64,000 nucleotides of DNA from DP-36 sp036004365 (GTDB lineage: Bacteria > Desulfobacterota > Binatia > UBA9968). Below, piece after piece: positions 17,025 through 26,200 of this stretch. The position numbers were made by a program, and so were the translations under genes. Location: NCBI GenBank assembly GCA_036004365.1, contig DASYRN010000224.1:45530-109529 (forward strand), read 5' to 3'. The notes beneath the pieces are model-generated. The model saw only the letters and a list, made by a program, of their open reading frames with translations. It was not told the origin of the DNA and ran no database searches. How positions within the stretch are numbered: position 1 is the stretch's first letter; every line of letters starts with the position of its first letter.

Positions 17025-17438
17025 CTATGTTGCTCCCAGAAGTTCGGCCGCCTTTTTGACATCGCGCGGTTTCACCCAGAGAAGAGCTCCATATCGCTCA
17101 GCGCCGGCTGACACGGCGTCGACCGCGGTGACGTTGATCTTCGCATCCGCCAGCTTATTCAAGATATCGACAAGGGCTCCAGGTCTATCATCCCCTTGGA
17201 TGAGGAAACCGGTTTTGGGCCCGACAAGTTTAAGCTTGGCCCTTTTTGCGGCGGCCTTGAAAGCCATCTGGTCAGCCGGGAAAAAATCGAGCTGGGCGCG
17301 TCGGCCCTTAGGGAAACCCGAGAATCCCAGCAAGTTGATCCCTTCATTTTTAAGCATGCTCAACACTTTGGCACCCTCGCCTGGCTTGTCTGGAAGTTCA
17401 GTATAAAAATACTGTACCCGCTGTATGGTCTCAGCCAT
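17025..17438 (-). CDS. ACT-domain protein
   Basis: A 137-residue protein with two ACT-like halves: residues about 5-65 (QYFYTELPDKPGEGAKVLSMLKNEGINLLGFSGFP) and about 70-137 (TGFLIQGDDRPGALVDILNKLADAKINVTAVDAVSA). DKPGEG and DRPGAL are the ligand-loop positions of ACT domains. Small stand-alone ACT proteins are usually regulatory amino-acid binders. GGAAAGGAGG before the ATG fixes the start. It is divergent from mnmE. Confidence 0.8.
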   Translation of the reverse strand: MAETIQRVQYFYTELPDKPGEGAKVLSMLKNEGINLLGFSGFPKGRRAQLDFFPADQMAFKAAAKRAKLKLVGPKTGFLIQGDDRPGALVDILNKLADAKINVTAVDAVSAGAERYGALLWVKPRDVKKAAELLGAT

Positions 17439-17562
17439 AGCTCTCTCCTCCTTTCCGATGATTTTTGATTGGATCTGTTTCGACGCTAGCGCAAGCTTTT
17501 TTTTCTGTCAATCATTGTAGTTGCCTTCAGGACAAAAATTGTTAAGATGATTCCGCTTTTCC

Positions 17563-18939
17563 ATGTATAAAGAAGACACGATCGCGGCAATTGCGACACC
17601 GATCGGTGAAGGCGGTGTGGCAATTGTGCGCGTGAGCGGGCCGGATGCCGAGCGAGTCGCCAAGGAAATCTTCCTTCGCAGCGGTGGAAGGAACGGCCAT
17701 TTGCGCTCACATACGCTTCATCACGGTGTGGTCCGCAAACCGGAAACCGGCGGGATTGTCGATGAAGTTCTCCTCGCGTTAATGCGCAAACCGCGCAGCT
17801 ACACCGGCGAGGATGTAGTGGAGGTCCACTGCCACGGCGGCCCCTTTGTCGTGCGGCAAGTGCTTGAGCTGATCCTCTCTCGAGGGGTGCGCCACGCCGA
17901 GCCGGGAGAGTTTACCAAGAGAGCCTTCCTCAACGGGCGAATGGATTTGGCTCAAGCGGAAGCTGTCCTCGATCTTATCCGTGCCCGCACGGAAAAAAGC
18001 GCCCAATTGGCTTTACAGCAGACTCGCGGGCAGCTCTCAAAGTGGGTAGGTGAGTTGCGAGAGGAGCTTCTGGACATTTTGGTCCAAATAGAGGCTGGCA
18101 TCGATTTCCCCGAGGAGGAAATCGAGCTTGTACAAAGGGAGGAGCTGGCGGAAAAGATCGAGGGTCTAAGGGCAAAAATCTCTGGCATCATTGAGAGCTA
18201 CGAGTGGGGAAGACTTTTCCGCGAGGGGGCGAGGGTTTGCATAATCGGGCGGCCTAACGTTGGCAAGTCGAGTCTTCTCAATGCTCTTTTGGGTGAAGAG
18301 AGAGTGATTGTGACGTCGGTGCCGGGAACTACGAGGGATGTTATCGAAGAAGGCATCAACCTGGACGGACTGCCGGTAGTTCTTTGGGACACGGCGGGTA
18401 TTAGAGAAACTGAAGATGAGATTGAGAAAATAGGAGTCGATTTTTCTCTAAGGCATCTTGTTGAGGCCGAAGCCGCGCTCATCGTACTAGATGGCTCCAC
18501 AAGTCTAACGAGGCAGGACGAAGCCATTCTGGAGGCCGCCGGAAAGAAAAAGAGTCTGGTTGTAGTCAACAAAAGCGACCTTGGACAGAATTTGGACCTA
18601 GCCCAAGTGCAGATCCTATCCCAGGGCAAGGAGATGATCCCAATCTCGGCAAGAAAAGGCGAAGGTTTGGATCTGGTCAAAGTCAGATTGCGGGCGCTTC
18701 TCTTAGATCCGCAAAATGAGCCGCCGATGGTTCTTACCAACCTTCGCCACAAGGCGGCACTCATTCGGGCCGAGAGTGGACTCATCAGAGCGAGAAAAGC
18801 TCTTGGCCAAGCTTTGCCGGCGGAAATCGTTGCCGTCGATCTTCAAGAAGTAAAGGACGCCCTTGAGGATATCGTCGGAATGGTTAGTAGCGAGGATATT
18901 TTAGAACGTATTTTTACAAGTTTTTGTATTGGAAAATAG
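17563..18939 (+). CDS. mnmE: tRNA modification GTPase MnmE
   Basis: A 458-residue complete MnmE (TrmE). The folate-binding N-domain begins with EDTIAAIATPIGEGGVAIVRVSG. The embedded G domain shows P-loop GRPNVGKSSLLNALL (about 226-240), DTAGIRET (about 275-282) and NKSD (about 341-344). The chain ends in the conserved FCIGK, whose cysteine is required in the family. With MnmG it makes cmnm5U34 in tRNAs. No Shine-Dalgarno sequence is obvious at the ATG. Confidence 0.96.
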   Translation: MYKEDTIAAIATPIGEGGVAIVRVSGPDAERVAKEIFLRSGGRNGHLRSHTLHHGVVRKPETGGIVDEVLLALMRKPRSYTGEDVVEVHCHGGPFVVRQVLELILSRGVRHAEPGEFTKRAFLNGRMDLAQAEAVLDLIRARTEKSAQLALQQTRGQLSKWVGELREELLDILVQIEAGIDFPEEEIELVQREELAEKIEGLRAKISGIIESYEWGRLFREGARVCIIGRPNVGKSSLLNALLGEERVIVTSVPGTTRDVIEEGINLDGLPVVLWDTAGIRETEDEIEKIGVDFSLRHLVEAEAALIVLDGSTSLTRQDEAILEAAGKKKSLVVVNKSDLGQNLDLAQVQILSQGKEMIPISARKGEGLDLVKVRLRALLLDPQNEPPMVLTNLRHKAALIRAESGLIRARKALGQALPAEIVAVDLQEVKDALEDIVGMVSSEDILERIFTSFCIGK

Positions 18940-19031
18940 GAAGTTAAGAATATAGTATCGTGGCTTTGAGCTTTGGAGTTGTTGGGATCGAGACGCAGCA
19001 CTCCGTCACTCTAGACTCCGCTTTCGGGGTT

Positions 19032-19047
19032 TGTTTCACGTGAAACA
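19032..19047. promoter_or_regulatory. parS centromere site 1
   Basis: TGTTTCACGTGAAACA, a perfect 16-bp palindrome identical to the bacterial parS consensus, placed 2 bp before the mnmG start codon. ParB loads here. A second identical copy lies at 20968-20983. Confidence 0.96.
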
Positions 19048-19049
19048 TT

Positions 19050-20924
19050 ATGGATAATGGGCAGATCTACGACGTTCTTGTAGTTGGAGCCGGACATGCG
19101 GGGATTGAAGCGTCGCTGGCAGCAGCTCGTATGGGTCGCAAGACGCTGATGTTGACGCTGAATCTAGATCATATCGGTCAGATGTCCTGCAATCCTGCGA
19201 TAGGAGGCATAGGAAAGGGCCATCTTGTCAAAGAGATCGATGCACTTGGCGGTGAGATGGGAAAGGCAATAGATGAGACCGGCATCCAATTCCGTCTGCT
19301 AAACACAAAAAAAGGTCCGGCTGTCCGGGCCTCGCGAGCTCAGGCGGATAAGGCGCTTTATCGGCAGAGGATGAAAAGAGTTCTGGAAAATTGTCCTAAT
19401 CTCGTCCTACGGCAAGGAAGCGTTGAACGTTTGTTACTGGACGGCGTAGAAGTTAAAGGTGTGGAAACGCAGATAGGCGAGATATTTTACGGCCGCAGAG
19501 TCATCCTCACGACAGGGACATTTCTTAAGGGACTGATACATGTCGGTGATAGGAACTATTCAGCAGGCCGCGCTGGCGATTTTGCTTCTCAAGGATTAAG
19601 TGATTGCCTCCGCGAATTAGGATTCAACGTGGGCCGGCTGAAGACCGGCACGTGTCCACGACTGGATGGCCGGACCATAGATTATTCTAGGCTCCAAGTT
19701 CAGCACGGCGACGACTCGCCGGTTCCATTTTCTTTTTCAACGCTAGAGATAACCCAGAAACAGATTCCGTGCTACATCAGCTACACGAACCATAGGACGC
19801 ACGAGATTATCCGCGCAGCCCTTCATCGGTCACCGATGTATTCGGGTACTATCAAGAGTCGGGGGCCTCGTTACTGCCCATCCATAGAAGACAAGATAGT
19901 TCGCTTTGCGGACAAGGAAAGACATCAAATCTTTCTTGAGCCCGAGGGCTGCGATACCGTTGAGATCTACCCCAACGGGCTTTCGACAAGTCTCCCTCTC
20001 GATGTTCAAATGGAGATGGTCCGTTCCATTGAAGGCTTGGAGCGGGCTGAAATTATGCGGCCCGGCTATGCTATCGAATATGACTATGTTGAACCGACGC
20101 AACTTTTTCCCTCTCTAGAGACAAAACTAGTTAAGGGGCTTTATCATGCAGGCCAGATCAATGGAACGACAGGCTATGAGGAGGCAGCGGCTCAGGGAAT
20201 CGTAGCCGGAATCAACGCGGTTCTAGACCTGCGCGGTGAGGAGCCGCTCATCTTGGCCAGAGATCAGGCCTATATCGGGGTTCTTATTGACGATCTGGTT
20301 ACCAAAGGGACTGACGGAGAACCCTATCGCATGTTCACATCACGGGCTGAGTATCGCCTTCTCTTGAGAGAGGATAACGCAGACCTTCGTTTGACTGAAC
20401 TCGGATACAGAATCGGGCTGACCGCTGGTCCCGCTTACCAAAGGATGGAAGAAAAAAAACGACGTGTAGCCGAGGTTACAGAAATTTTGGAAAAGAAACA
20501 GATCGGTCCCACGTCAGAGATTAATCAAAAGTTATCCGAGCTAAACTCGGCTGCCTTGCGCAATCAAATCTCCATGGCTCAATTACTTCGGCGCCCGGAG
20601 ATCTCTTTTTCTGATCTAATTTTTTTCCATCCCGAGCTGGATCGCGTGCCACTCTCGGTGGGATTACAGGCCGAGGTTGAAATAAAATACTCTGGCTATG
20701 TGCAGCGGCAGATCGAGAGCGTCGAAAGATTTAAAAAGATGGAAAAGGTTCATATACCTAACGACCTGGATTATTCCTCCGTACGGGGTCTTTCACGGGA
20801 GGTGCGCGAAAAACTCGGCCGGATCCGTCCGCGCTCGCTCGGCCAAGCCGCTAGGATTTCTGGCATGACTCCAGCGGCAATCTCTCTTTTGTCAGTCCAT
20901 CTAAAAAAACGCAAATCAGCCTGA
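19050..20924 (+). CDS. mnmG: tRNA modification enzyme MnmG (GidA)
   Basis: A 624-residue FAD enzyme, partner of MnmE in wobble uridine modification. It begins with the FAD motif VVGAGHAGIEASLAAARMG (about residues 10-28). It carries CNPAIGGIGKGHLVKEIDALGG, the LKTGTCPR strand, YCPSIEDK with the redox-active cysteine, and the C-terminal R-P-x-S-L-G-Q-A-x-R-I-x-G helix. The coding region is bracketed by two parS sites. The 5' parS almost touches the ATG, so ParB bound there could affect expression. The usual downstream neighbour rsmG (gidB) is absent. Confidence 0.97.
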   Translation: MDNGQIYDVLVVGAGHAGIEASLAAARMGRKTLMLTLNLDHIGQMSCNPAIGGIGKGHLVKEIDALGGEMGKAIDETGIQFRLLNTKKGPAVRASRAQADKALYRQRMKRVLENCPNLVLRQGSVERLLLDGVEVKGVETQIGEIFYGRRVILTTGTFLKGLIHVGDRNYSAGRAGDFASQGLSDCLRELGFNVGRLKTGTCPRLDGRTIDYSRLQVQHGDDSPVPFSFSTLEITQKQIPCYISYTNHRTHEIIRAALHRSPMYSGTIKSRGPRYCPSIEDKIVRFADKERHQIFLEPEGCDTVEIYPNGLSTSLPLDVQMEMVRSIEGLERAEIMRPGYAIEYDYVEPTQLFPSLETKLVKGLYHAGQINGTTGYEEAAAQGIVAGINAVLDLRGEEPLILARDQAYIGVLIDDLVTKGTDGEPYRMFTSRAEYRLLLREDNADLRLTELGYRIGLTAGPAYQRMEEKKRRVAEVTEILEKKQIGPTSEINQKLSELNSAALRNQISMAQLLRRPEISFSDLIFFHPELDRVPLSVGLQAEVEIKYSGYVQRQIESVERFKKMEKVHIPNDLDYSSVRGLSREVREKLGRIRPRSLGQAARISGMTPAAISLLSVHLKKRKSA

Positions 20925-20967
20925 AGAAAATCTCCGCAAGTTAAAGTTTCTTAAGTATCAATTCTCC

Positions 20968-20983
20968 TGTTTCACGTGAAACA
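20968..20983. promoter_or_regulatory. parS centromere site 2
   Basis: A second perfect TGTTTCACGTGAAACA in the 151-bp mnmG-parA spacer, about 92 bp upstream of the parA start. It is 1.9 kb from the first copy. Its position next to parA also allows ParB-dependent autoregulation of parAB. Confidence 0.96.
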
Positions 20984-21075
20984 GAATTTTTTTCTTTCCT
21001 TTTAATTTTTATTGTGTTAAGAAATAGGCTTGCACGGTTGTACCATAACTTGTTGAAAATAAAAGGGAATTTTAA

Positions 21076-21870
21076 GTGGCGAAAGTCATAGCTATTGCTA
21101 ACCAGAAAGGTGGTGTTGGAAAAACTACGACAGCAATCAATCTCGGAGCCTCTCTCGCAGTCGCTGAAAAGAAAACATTGTTGGTAGACATCGATCCTCA
21201 AGGTAATAGCACAACGGGCCTAAGCATTGATCGCTCGAAACTGAACTGTAGTCTCTACGAGGTGCTTATAGGAGCAATCTCTCTAAAAGAGATTCTTACG
21301 CCAGCAGAACTTCCTTACCTAACGGTGGCTCCATCGACAAAGGATCTTATTGGCGCCGAGATCGAACTTGTAAATGCGGAGAAGCGCGAATGGCGCCTTA
21401 AGCGGGCACTTGAGTCCGCGCAGCAAGAATACAACTACATCCTGATCGATTGCCCACCGTCTTTGGGAATTCTTACATTAAATGCCCTCACCGCCGCCGA
21501 TTCTCTGCTCGTTCCGATTCAATCCGAGTATTATGCCCTAGAAGGATTAAGCTCCTTACTCGAGACCTTGAAGCTCGTTCAGAAGGGCCTCAATCCGGGA
21601 CTTTTCCTGGAGGGAATTTTGTTGACCATGTTCGATGGTCGTAATCGCCTGTCCCATCAGGTCGCTGAAGAGATTCGCTCCCACTTTCCCGAGCGTATTT
21701 TTCACACCGTTATTCATCGCAACGTCCGTTTGAGTGAGAGTCCGAGCCACGGGAAGCCGGCTCTGCTGTATGACGTTCATTCTACTGGTGCACAAAACTA
21801 TTTAGATTTGGCTAAGGAATTGATTCGCCGTCAGGAGGAAGATCAGCATGTTGAAAAAAGGATTGGGTAA
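21076..21870 (+). CDS. parA: Chromosome-partitioning ATPase ParA (Soj)
   Basis: A 264-residue deviant Walker ATPase. It has AIANQKGGVGKTTTAINLG (about residues 5-23; signature lysine and P-loop), LVDIDPQGNSTTGL, and IDCPPSLGILTLNAL (Walker B). The start is GTG with AAAAGGGAA upstream. It lacks the N-terminal helix-turn-helix of plasmid type Ia ParA, as expected for a chromosomal Soj. The end overlaps parB by 23 bases. Confidence 0.96.
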   Translation: MAKVIAIANQKGGVGKTTTAINLGASLAVAEKKTLLVDIDPQGNSTTGLSIDRSKLNCSLYEVLIGAISLKEILTPAELPYLTVAPSTKDLIGAEIELVNAEKREWRLKRALESAQQEYNYILIDCPPSLGILTLNALTAADSLLVPIQSEYYALEGLSSLLETLKLVQKGLNPGLFLEGILLTMFDGRNRLSHQVAEEIRSHFPERIFHTVIHRNVRLSESPSHGKPALLYDVHSTGAQNYLDLAKELIRRQEEDQHVEKRIG

Positions 21871-22699
21871 AGGGTTAAGTGCGCTTATACCGGAGGTTCC
21901 CGCGACCAACGATTCCCCTACTCTTGAAGTCGAGGTGGAAAAAATTGCTCCCAATCCGTTTCAGCCCCGTCGGTCGTTTGATGAAGCGACCATGGAGGAG
22001 CTTGCGAGTTCAATACAGGAAAAGGGAATCATCCAGCCGCTCTTGGTGCGGCGCCAGAACGGCGGCTATGAGCTGATCGCTGGAGAGAGACGCTTGCGCG
22101 CAGCCCTAAGGGCAGGATTAGACAAGGTGCCCGTGGTGGTTCGCGAGGCGACCGATAACGAAGCGTTGCAGTTGGCTTTGATCGAGAACATTCAGAGAGA
22201 GGATCTCAACCCGATAGAAGAGGCGACCGCTTATCAGCGGCTGCAAGAAGAGTTCAGGTGGAGCCAGGAAGAAGTCGCATCGAGGGTGGGAATGAGCCGT
22301 CCAGCCGTCGCCAATTCGATACGCCTCCTGCTCCTTCCCAAAGAGGTGCAGCAGGATGTGGCTTCGGGCAAGCTCGCTGCAGGTCAGGCGAGGGCTTTGT
22401 TGGGATTGCAGCGCGAGGCGCTGATTCTTTCAGCGGCGCGTGAAGCTATAGCAAAAGGACTTTCAACGCGCGAGACGGAAAGACTCGTCCAAAAACTGAA
22501 GGCAGGGCCAAGAAGAGCCAGAGGAACTTCATCAATCGACGCCGATCTGCGTTCCCTGGTAGAGAGGTTACAGCGCTCCTTGGGCACGAAAGTACGCATT
22601 ATCCAGCGCGCGAAGTCCGCAAGGGGCAGGATCGAGATCGACTACTATTCTTCAATCGATTTGGATCGGATTGTGCAAGCGATGACCCAGCACCCTTGA
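21848..22699 (+). CDS. parB: Chromosome-partitioning CTPase ParB (Spo0J)
   Basis: A 283-residue protein with the N-terminal LGKGLSALIP tail that stimulates ParA. The CTP-binding core includes NPFQPRR and ELIAGERRLRAA (GERRxRA box). The helix-turn-helix is WSQEEVASRVGMSRPAVANSIRLL (about residues 138-161). A dimerisation domain lies at the C-terminus, rich in basic residues. It recognises the parS sites upstream. It overlaps parA in another frame, which implies translational coupling. Confidence 0.96.
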   Translation: MLKKGLGKGLSALIPEVPATNDSPTLEVEVEKIAPNPFQPRRSFDEATMEELASSIQEKGIIQPLLVRRQNGGYELIAGERRLRAALRAGLDKVPVVVREATDNEALQLALIENIQREDLNPIEEATAYQRLQEEFRWSQEEVASRVGMSRPAVANSIRLLLLPKEVQQDVASGKLAAGQARALLGLQREALILSAAREAIAKGLSTRETERLVQKLKAGPRRARGTSSIDADLRSLVERLQRSLGTKVRIIQRAKSARGRIEIDYYSSIDLDRIVQAMTQHP

Positions 22700-22730
22700 T
22701 GCCGAAGCGCACGACAGTCATAAGCATATC

Positions 22731-22759
22731 TTGACAAAGGGAACGAACCATAATTCAAT
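22731..22759 (+). promoter_or_regulatory. Repeated promoter block, copy 1 (before TctC-1)
   Basis: TTGACA (22731-22736), a 17-bp spacer and TTCAAT (22754-22759) form a sigma-70-like promoter. The spacer and flanks match two other copies at 26137 and 27322, including CATAATT-x-AATCC, so conservation goes beyond the -35 and -10 hexamers. The distance to the TctC-1 start is about 70 bp. Confidence 0.65.
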
Positions 22760-22830
22760 CCGACCAAACCATAATAGTTATTTGATCCTTCGAATGCATC
22801 TCGATTACGTCCAGGAAGGAGGAATCGAAG

Positions 22831-23904
22831 ATGTTCTCAAGCGCGTTGAAAGCGAGGCGGCTTGCTAGGCTAACTGCATTAGCGGGATCAGCCTTTTTTT
22901 TACTCGTCCCGATCTCTGTTTTTTCCCAGACTCCCTTCTATCAGGGAAAGACGATTACCGTCATTCAAGGCACATCCCCTGGGGGCACTTCGGACATGAT
23001 GGTTAAGGCCGCCCTTCCCTATTTGAAAAAGTATATCCCCGGTGAGCCGACCATTATGTCTGAGTACATGCCGGGCGCAGGGGGAATCAAGGCCGTCAAT
23101 CACATCTATAAGAATGTGCGACCTGACGGTCTCATCGTCGGAAACGTTGGCGGCGGGCTGGTGGCGAATGCTGTGCTCGGAGAAGCTGGTGTGCTGTACG
23201 ACATCAATAAGTTGATCTATCTTGGCTCGCCCCACAGCACTTACCAGTGGGTTTTCATGACGAGAAGGGAGAGCGGTCTGATGAACCTGGAAGCCCTGCG
23301 GTCGGCCTCTGGGGTTAGAGTTGGGGCTCAATCCGTAGGCCATTCCGTCTATATTGTTGGCCGGCTCTTCGCGTATCTCATAGGTCTCAAGGAGCCGAAG
23401 TTTGTGGTCGGCTATGGCGGTCCAGAGCTCGATCTCGCGCTGGTCAGAGGAGAGGTCGATGCCCGTATCAACAACGCCGACACATTATTGCAACGGAATC
23501 GAGAATGGTTGAGCAAAGGCGTTGTTGACCTCCACGCTATTATGGAAGTCCCGAAAGGCAGCAAGCATCCCCACTTTGCGAATTTGCCAGAGGTGGAGGA
23601 ATTTGCAAGGTCGGAAAAGGAGCGTAAGGTATTGGCCATGCTTCGAGCTTTTAGGCAGGTTGGCTCCCCGTACATCTTGCCGCCCGGGACTCCAAAAGAC
23701 CAAGTCAAAATCCTGCAAGAGGCGATGGTCAAGACCTTTAACGACCCTGGCTTCCACAAGGAGTATAAAAAGCTTACCGGTGATGAAGCGACGCCTCTTA
23801 TGCCAGAGGAGATGGACAAGGCCATCAAAGAGCTTCCGCGGGATCAGGAAATTGTCGAGCTTTTTAAAAAGATCGCCAGCGCTAGTCCCTTGCCGCCGCG
23901 CTAG
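22831..23904 (+). CDS. TctC-type solute-binding protein 1
   Basis: A 357-residue periplasmic receptor of tripartite tricarboxylate transporters (Bug family), slightly longer than the usual 320-330. Signal peptide about residues 1-33 (LAGSAFFLLVPISVFSQ). Core landmarks are FYQGKTITVIQG, PGGTSDMMV, EYMPGAGGIKAVNHIY, GAQSVGHSVYIVGRLFAYLIGL, and GYGGPELDLALVRGEVDARI. It ends in SPLPPR, a tail shared by all paralogues here. It is the first of six tandem copies. GGAAGGAGG precedes the ATG. The ligand is probably a carboxylate, unidentified. Confidence 0.88.
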   Translation: MFSSALKARRLARLTALAGSAFFLLVPISVFSQTPFYQGKTITVIQGTSPGGTSDMMVKAALPYLKKYIPGEPTIMSEYMPGAGGIKAVNHIYKNVRPDGLIVGNVGGGLVANAVLGEAGVLYDINKLIYLGSPHSTYQWVFMTRRESGLMNLEALRSASGVRVGAQSVGHSVYIVGRLFAYLIGLKEPKFVVGYGGPELDLALVRGEVDARINNADTLLQRNREWLSKGVVDLHAIMEVPKGSKHPHFANLPEVEEFARSEKERKVLAMLRAFRQVGSPYILPPGTPKDQVKILQEAMVKTFNDPGFHKEYKKLTGDEATPLMPEEMDKAIKELPRDQEIVELFKKIASASPLPPR

Positions 23905-23919
23905 CCAGGGGAAGTAATA

Positions 23920-23966
23920 GTTCTAGTTTCGCGTCTCGGGCTTCGGGTTTAACTCGAAACTGCGAA
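23920..23966 (+). repeat. CGGGTTT/CGAAAC-word spacer before TctC-2
   Basis: The spacer consists of words such as AGTTTCGCG, CTTCGGGTTTAACTCGAAAC and CGAAAG that partly pair with one another (AGTTTCGC near 23924 with GCGAAA near 23957). It uses the same word set as the spacers before atpG and atpC. Confidence 0.5.
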
Positions 23967-23981
23967 AGCAGGAGGTGGGCC

Positions 23982-25046
23982 ATGGCGTTACTAAGAGAGC
24001 GGCTCTTGAAAGTCTCACTTGCTCTGGCTGCACTGTGGATTTGTCTGTTTCCCACTTCTGTCTTTTCCCAAGCTCCGTTTTTTCAGAGCAAGACCATCAC
24101 TGTCGTTCAAGGCCGTGATCCCGGGGGCACGGGAGACATGAGGGTAAGAGCTTTGCTTCCCTTCTTGCAGAAATATATTCCAGGGAATCCGACCATTGTT
24201 AACGAGTATATGCCCGGCGGAGGAAGCCGGAAGGCCGCAAATCACATCTACCGATCAGCCCGCCCCGATGGGCTTACTATCGGAAACCTGGGCCTCGGCA
24301 TGGTTTCTTCTGCGCTACTTGGAGAAACAGGGGTCTTATACGATCCCGATAAGTTTTTCTATCTGGGTTCGCCCTTTAGCAGCCATCACGCCATCTTTGT
24401 AACCCGCAAGGAGGCTGGGCTAAGCAGCATAGAAAAACTCCGAGCTGCCGAAGGAATTAGGATCGGAGGCCAATCTGTGGGTTTCTCTACTTACATCGAA
24501 GGCCGCCTATTTGCCTACATTCTCGGTCTAAAAGAGCCAAGGTTCGTTACGGGCTATGGAGGAGCTGAACTGGACCCCGCCCTAATGCGTGGTGAGATCG
24601 ACGCACGAGCGACCAGCGCAGACACTGTCCTCCAGCGGAACCCGCAGTGGCTCGAAAAAGGCCTGGTGGACTTTCACGCAATCATTGAGGTTCCCAAAGG
24701 GGATAAACATCCTCATTTCACTCATGTGCCAGAGCTTGAGAGTTTTGCCAAGTCGGAAAAGGATCGCAAGCTTATGGTCATGCAGCGTGCTTTCAGGGTT
24801 GCCGGCCAGCCTTTCGTCCTTCCTCCTGGCACACCCAAGGATCGTGTAGATATTCTCCAGGAGGCCTTCCGCAAAACCTACAAGGACCCAGAATTTCACA
24901 AGGAATACAAAAAGCTCACCGCCGACGATCCCACGCCGCTCATGCCTGAAGCACACGAGAGAACGATCAGAGAGATTCCCCGTGATCCGGAGGTCGTCGA
25001 AATCTTCAAAAAGGTTATGGGTGGCGGGCCGCTTCCGCCTCGCTGA
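23982..25046 (+). CDS. TctC-type solute-binding protein 2
   Basis: A 354-residue Bug-family receptor. Signal peptide about 1-29 (LALAALWICLFPTSVFSQ). It has FFQSKTITVVQGRDPGGTGDMRV and EYMPGGGSRKAANHIY; QSVGFSTYIEGRLFAYILGL is the loop over the ligand in this family, and the chain ends GPLPPR. AGGAGG lies 7 bases before the ATG. It is most similar to copy 3 (shared QSVGFSTY, GAELDPALMRGEIDARAT), suggesting a recent duplication of these two. Confidence 0.88.
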   Translation: MALLRERLLKVSLALAALWICLFPTSVFSQAPFFQSKTITVVQGRDPGGTGDMRVRALLPFLQKYIPGNPTIVNEYMPGGGSRKAANHIYRSARPDGLTIGNLGLGMVSSALLGETGVLYDPDKFFYLGSPFSSHHAIFVTRKEAGLSSIEKLRAAEGIRIGGQSVGFSTYIEGRLFAYILGLKEPRFVTGYGGAELDPALMRGEIDARATSADTVLQRNPQWLEKGLVDFHAIIEVPKGDKHPHFTHVPELESFAKSEKDRKLMVMQRAFRVAGQPFVLPPGTPKDRVDILQEAFRKTYKDPEFHKEYKKLTADDPTPLMPEAHERTIREIPRDPEVVEIFKKVMGGGPLPPR

Positions 25047-25059
25047 TAGGAGGTTTGTC

Positions 25060-26118
25060 ATGGGAATGAAGTATTCAGTTCCGGCATTTTTGGTGGCGCT
25101 TTTTGCCCATCTAATCGTTGTACCCGGCACTCTTTTTTCCCAGGGTGATTTTTACCGAGGTAAGACCATTACCGTTATCCAAGGTCGGGATCCTGGCGGC
25201 ACAGGAGACCTGCGGGTAAAAGCTGTAACGTCCATCTTGCCGAAACACATCCCAGGGAACCCCACCATCATTAACGAGTATATGGCCGGTGGTGGCGGGC
25301 GAAAGGCCACGAACCACATCTATAGGTCGGTCCGTCCCGACGGGCTGACCATCGGAAACATGAGTTCTGCGATGGTTTCCCTTGCTATACTCGGAGAGTC
25401 AGGAGTCCTATACGATATCGATAAGTTCTTCTATCTGGGTTCGCCCTATAGTACTTATCATGCCATCTTCGTAAGCAGGAAGGAAGCAGGCTTTAGCAGC
25501 GTAGAGAAACTCCGGGCCGCCTCCGGAATTCGGATCGGGGCCCAATCTGTGGGTTTCTCTACCTACAATGAAGGTCGCCTATTCGCCTACCTTCTCGGTC
25601 TTAAAGAGCCCAAGTTCATCGCTGCCTATGGGGGCGCTGAGCTAGACCCAGCGCTGATGCGTGGTGAGATCGACGCTCGAGCGACGGGCGCCGATACCGT
25701 TGAGCAACGAAACCGCGATTGGATTGAAAAGGGGCTCGTGGACTTCCATGCCATCATGGAGGTTCCCAAGGGGGACAAGCATCCCCGTTTTGCTCATCTG
25801 CCTGAGATTGAGAGCTTCGCCAGGTCGGATAAAGAGCGGAAGGTGGTCATTATGCAGCGGGCTTTCAGGGTGGCGGGCGCGCCCTTCATCCTTGCTCCGG
25901 GCACTCCCAAGGAGCGTGTAGAGATTCTCCAGGAGGCGTTCCGCAAGACCTATAGGGATCCCGAATTCCACAAGGAATATAAGAAGCTCACCGGTGAGGA
26001 TCCCACACCTCTCATGCCAGAAGCTCACGAAAAAACGATCAGGGAAATTCCCAGGGACCCTGAAGTCATTGAACTGGTTAAGAAGCTTGTCGGTGCCGAT
26101 CCTCTGCCGCCACGCTAG
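25060..26118 (+). CDS. TctC-type solute-binding protein 3
   Basis: A 352-residue receptor, closest to copy 2. The ATG at 25060 (MGMKYSVPAF) is chosen because TAGGAGG lies just before it and a signal peptide follows immediately (VPAFLVALFAHLIVVPGTLFSQ). The longer frame from 24982 would overlap copy 2 and bury the signal. Landmarks are FYRGKTITVIQGRDPGGTGDLRV, EYMAGGGGRKATNHIY, GAELDPALMRGEIDARAT and terminal DPLPPR. It is 13 bp after copy 2, so the two are co-translated or co-transcribed. Confidence 0.88.
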   Translation: MGMKYSVPAFLVALFAHLIVVPGTLFSQGDFYRGKTITVIQGRDPGGTGDLRVKAVTSILPKHIPGNPTIINEYMAGGGGRKATNHIYRSVRPDGLTIGNMSSAMVSLAILGESGVLYDIDKFFYLGSPYSTYHAIFVSRKEAGFSSVEKLRAASGIRIGAQSVGFSTYNEGRLFAYLLGLKEPKFIAAYGGAELDPALMRGEIDARATGADTVEQRNRDWIEKGLVDFHAIMEVPKGDKHPRFAHLPEIESFARSDKERKVVIMQRAFRVAGAPFILAPGTPKERVEILQEAFRKTYRDPEFHKEYKKLTGEDPTPLMPEAHEKTIREIPRDPEVIELVKKLVGADPLPPR

Positions 26119-26136
26119 ATGACCTTCACCTGCTTC

Positions 26137-26165
26137 TTGACAAAGGGGACAAGTCATAATTTAAT
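26137..26165 (+). promoter_or_regulatory. Repeated promoter block, copy 2 (before TctC-4)
   Basis: TTGACA (26137-26142), 17-bp spacer, TTTAAT (26160-26165). It shares CTTGACAAAGGG and CATAATT-x-AATCC with copy 1. It starts 19 bp after the stop of TctC-3, so TctC-4 has its own promoter. Confidence 0.65.
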
Positions 26166-26200
26166 CCGCGCGCAAATCCCAGCGGAAAGGAGGACTTTAG

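Noticed and set aside
20941..21201. Minus-strand 86-residue frame across the parS site and the parA start
   Set aside because: It overlaps parS and the parA N-terminus, has no ribosome-binding site and no recognised motif; a shadow frame.
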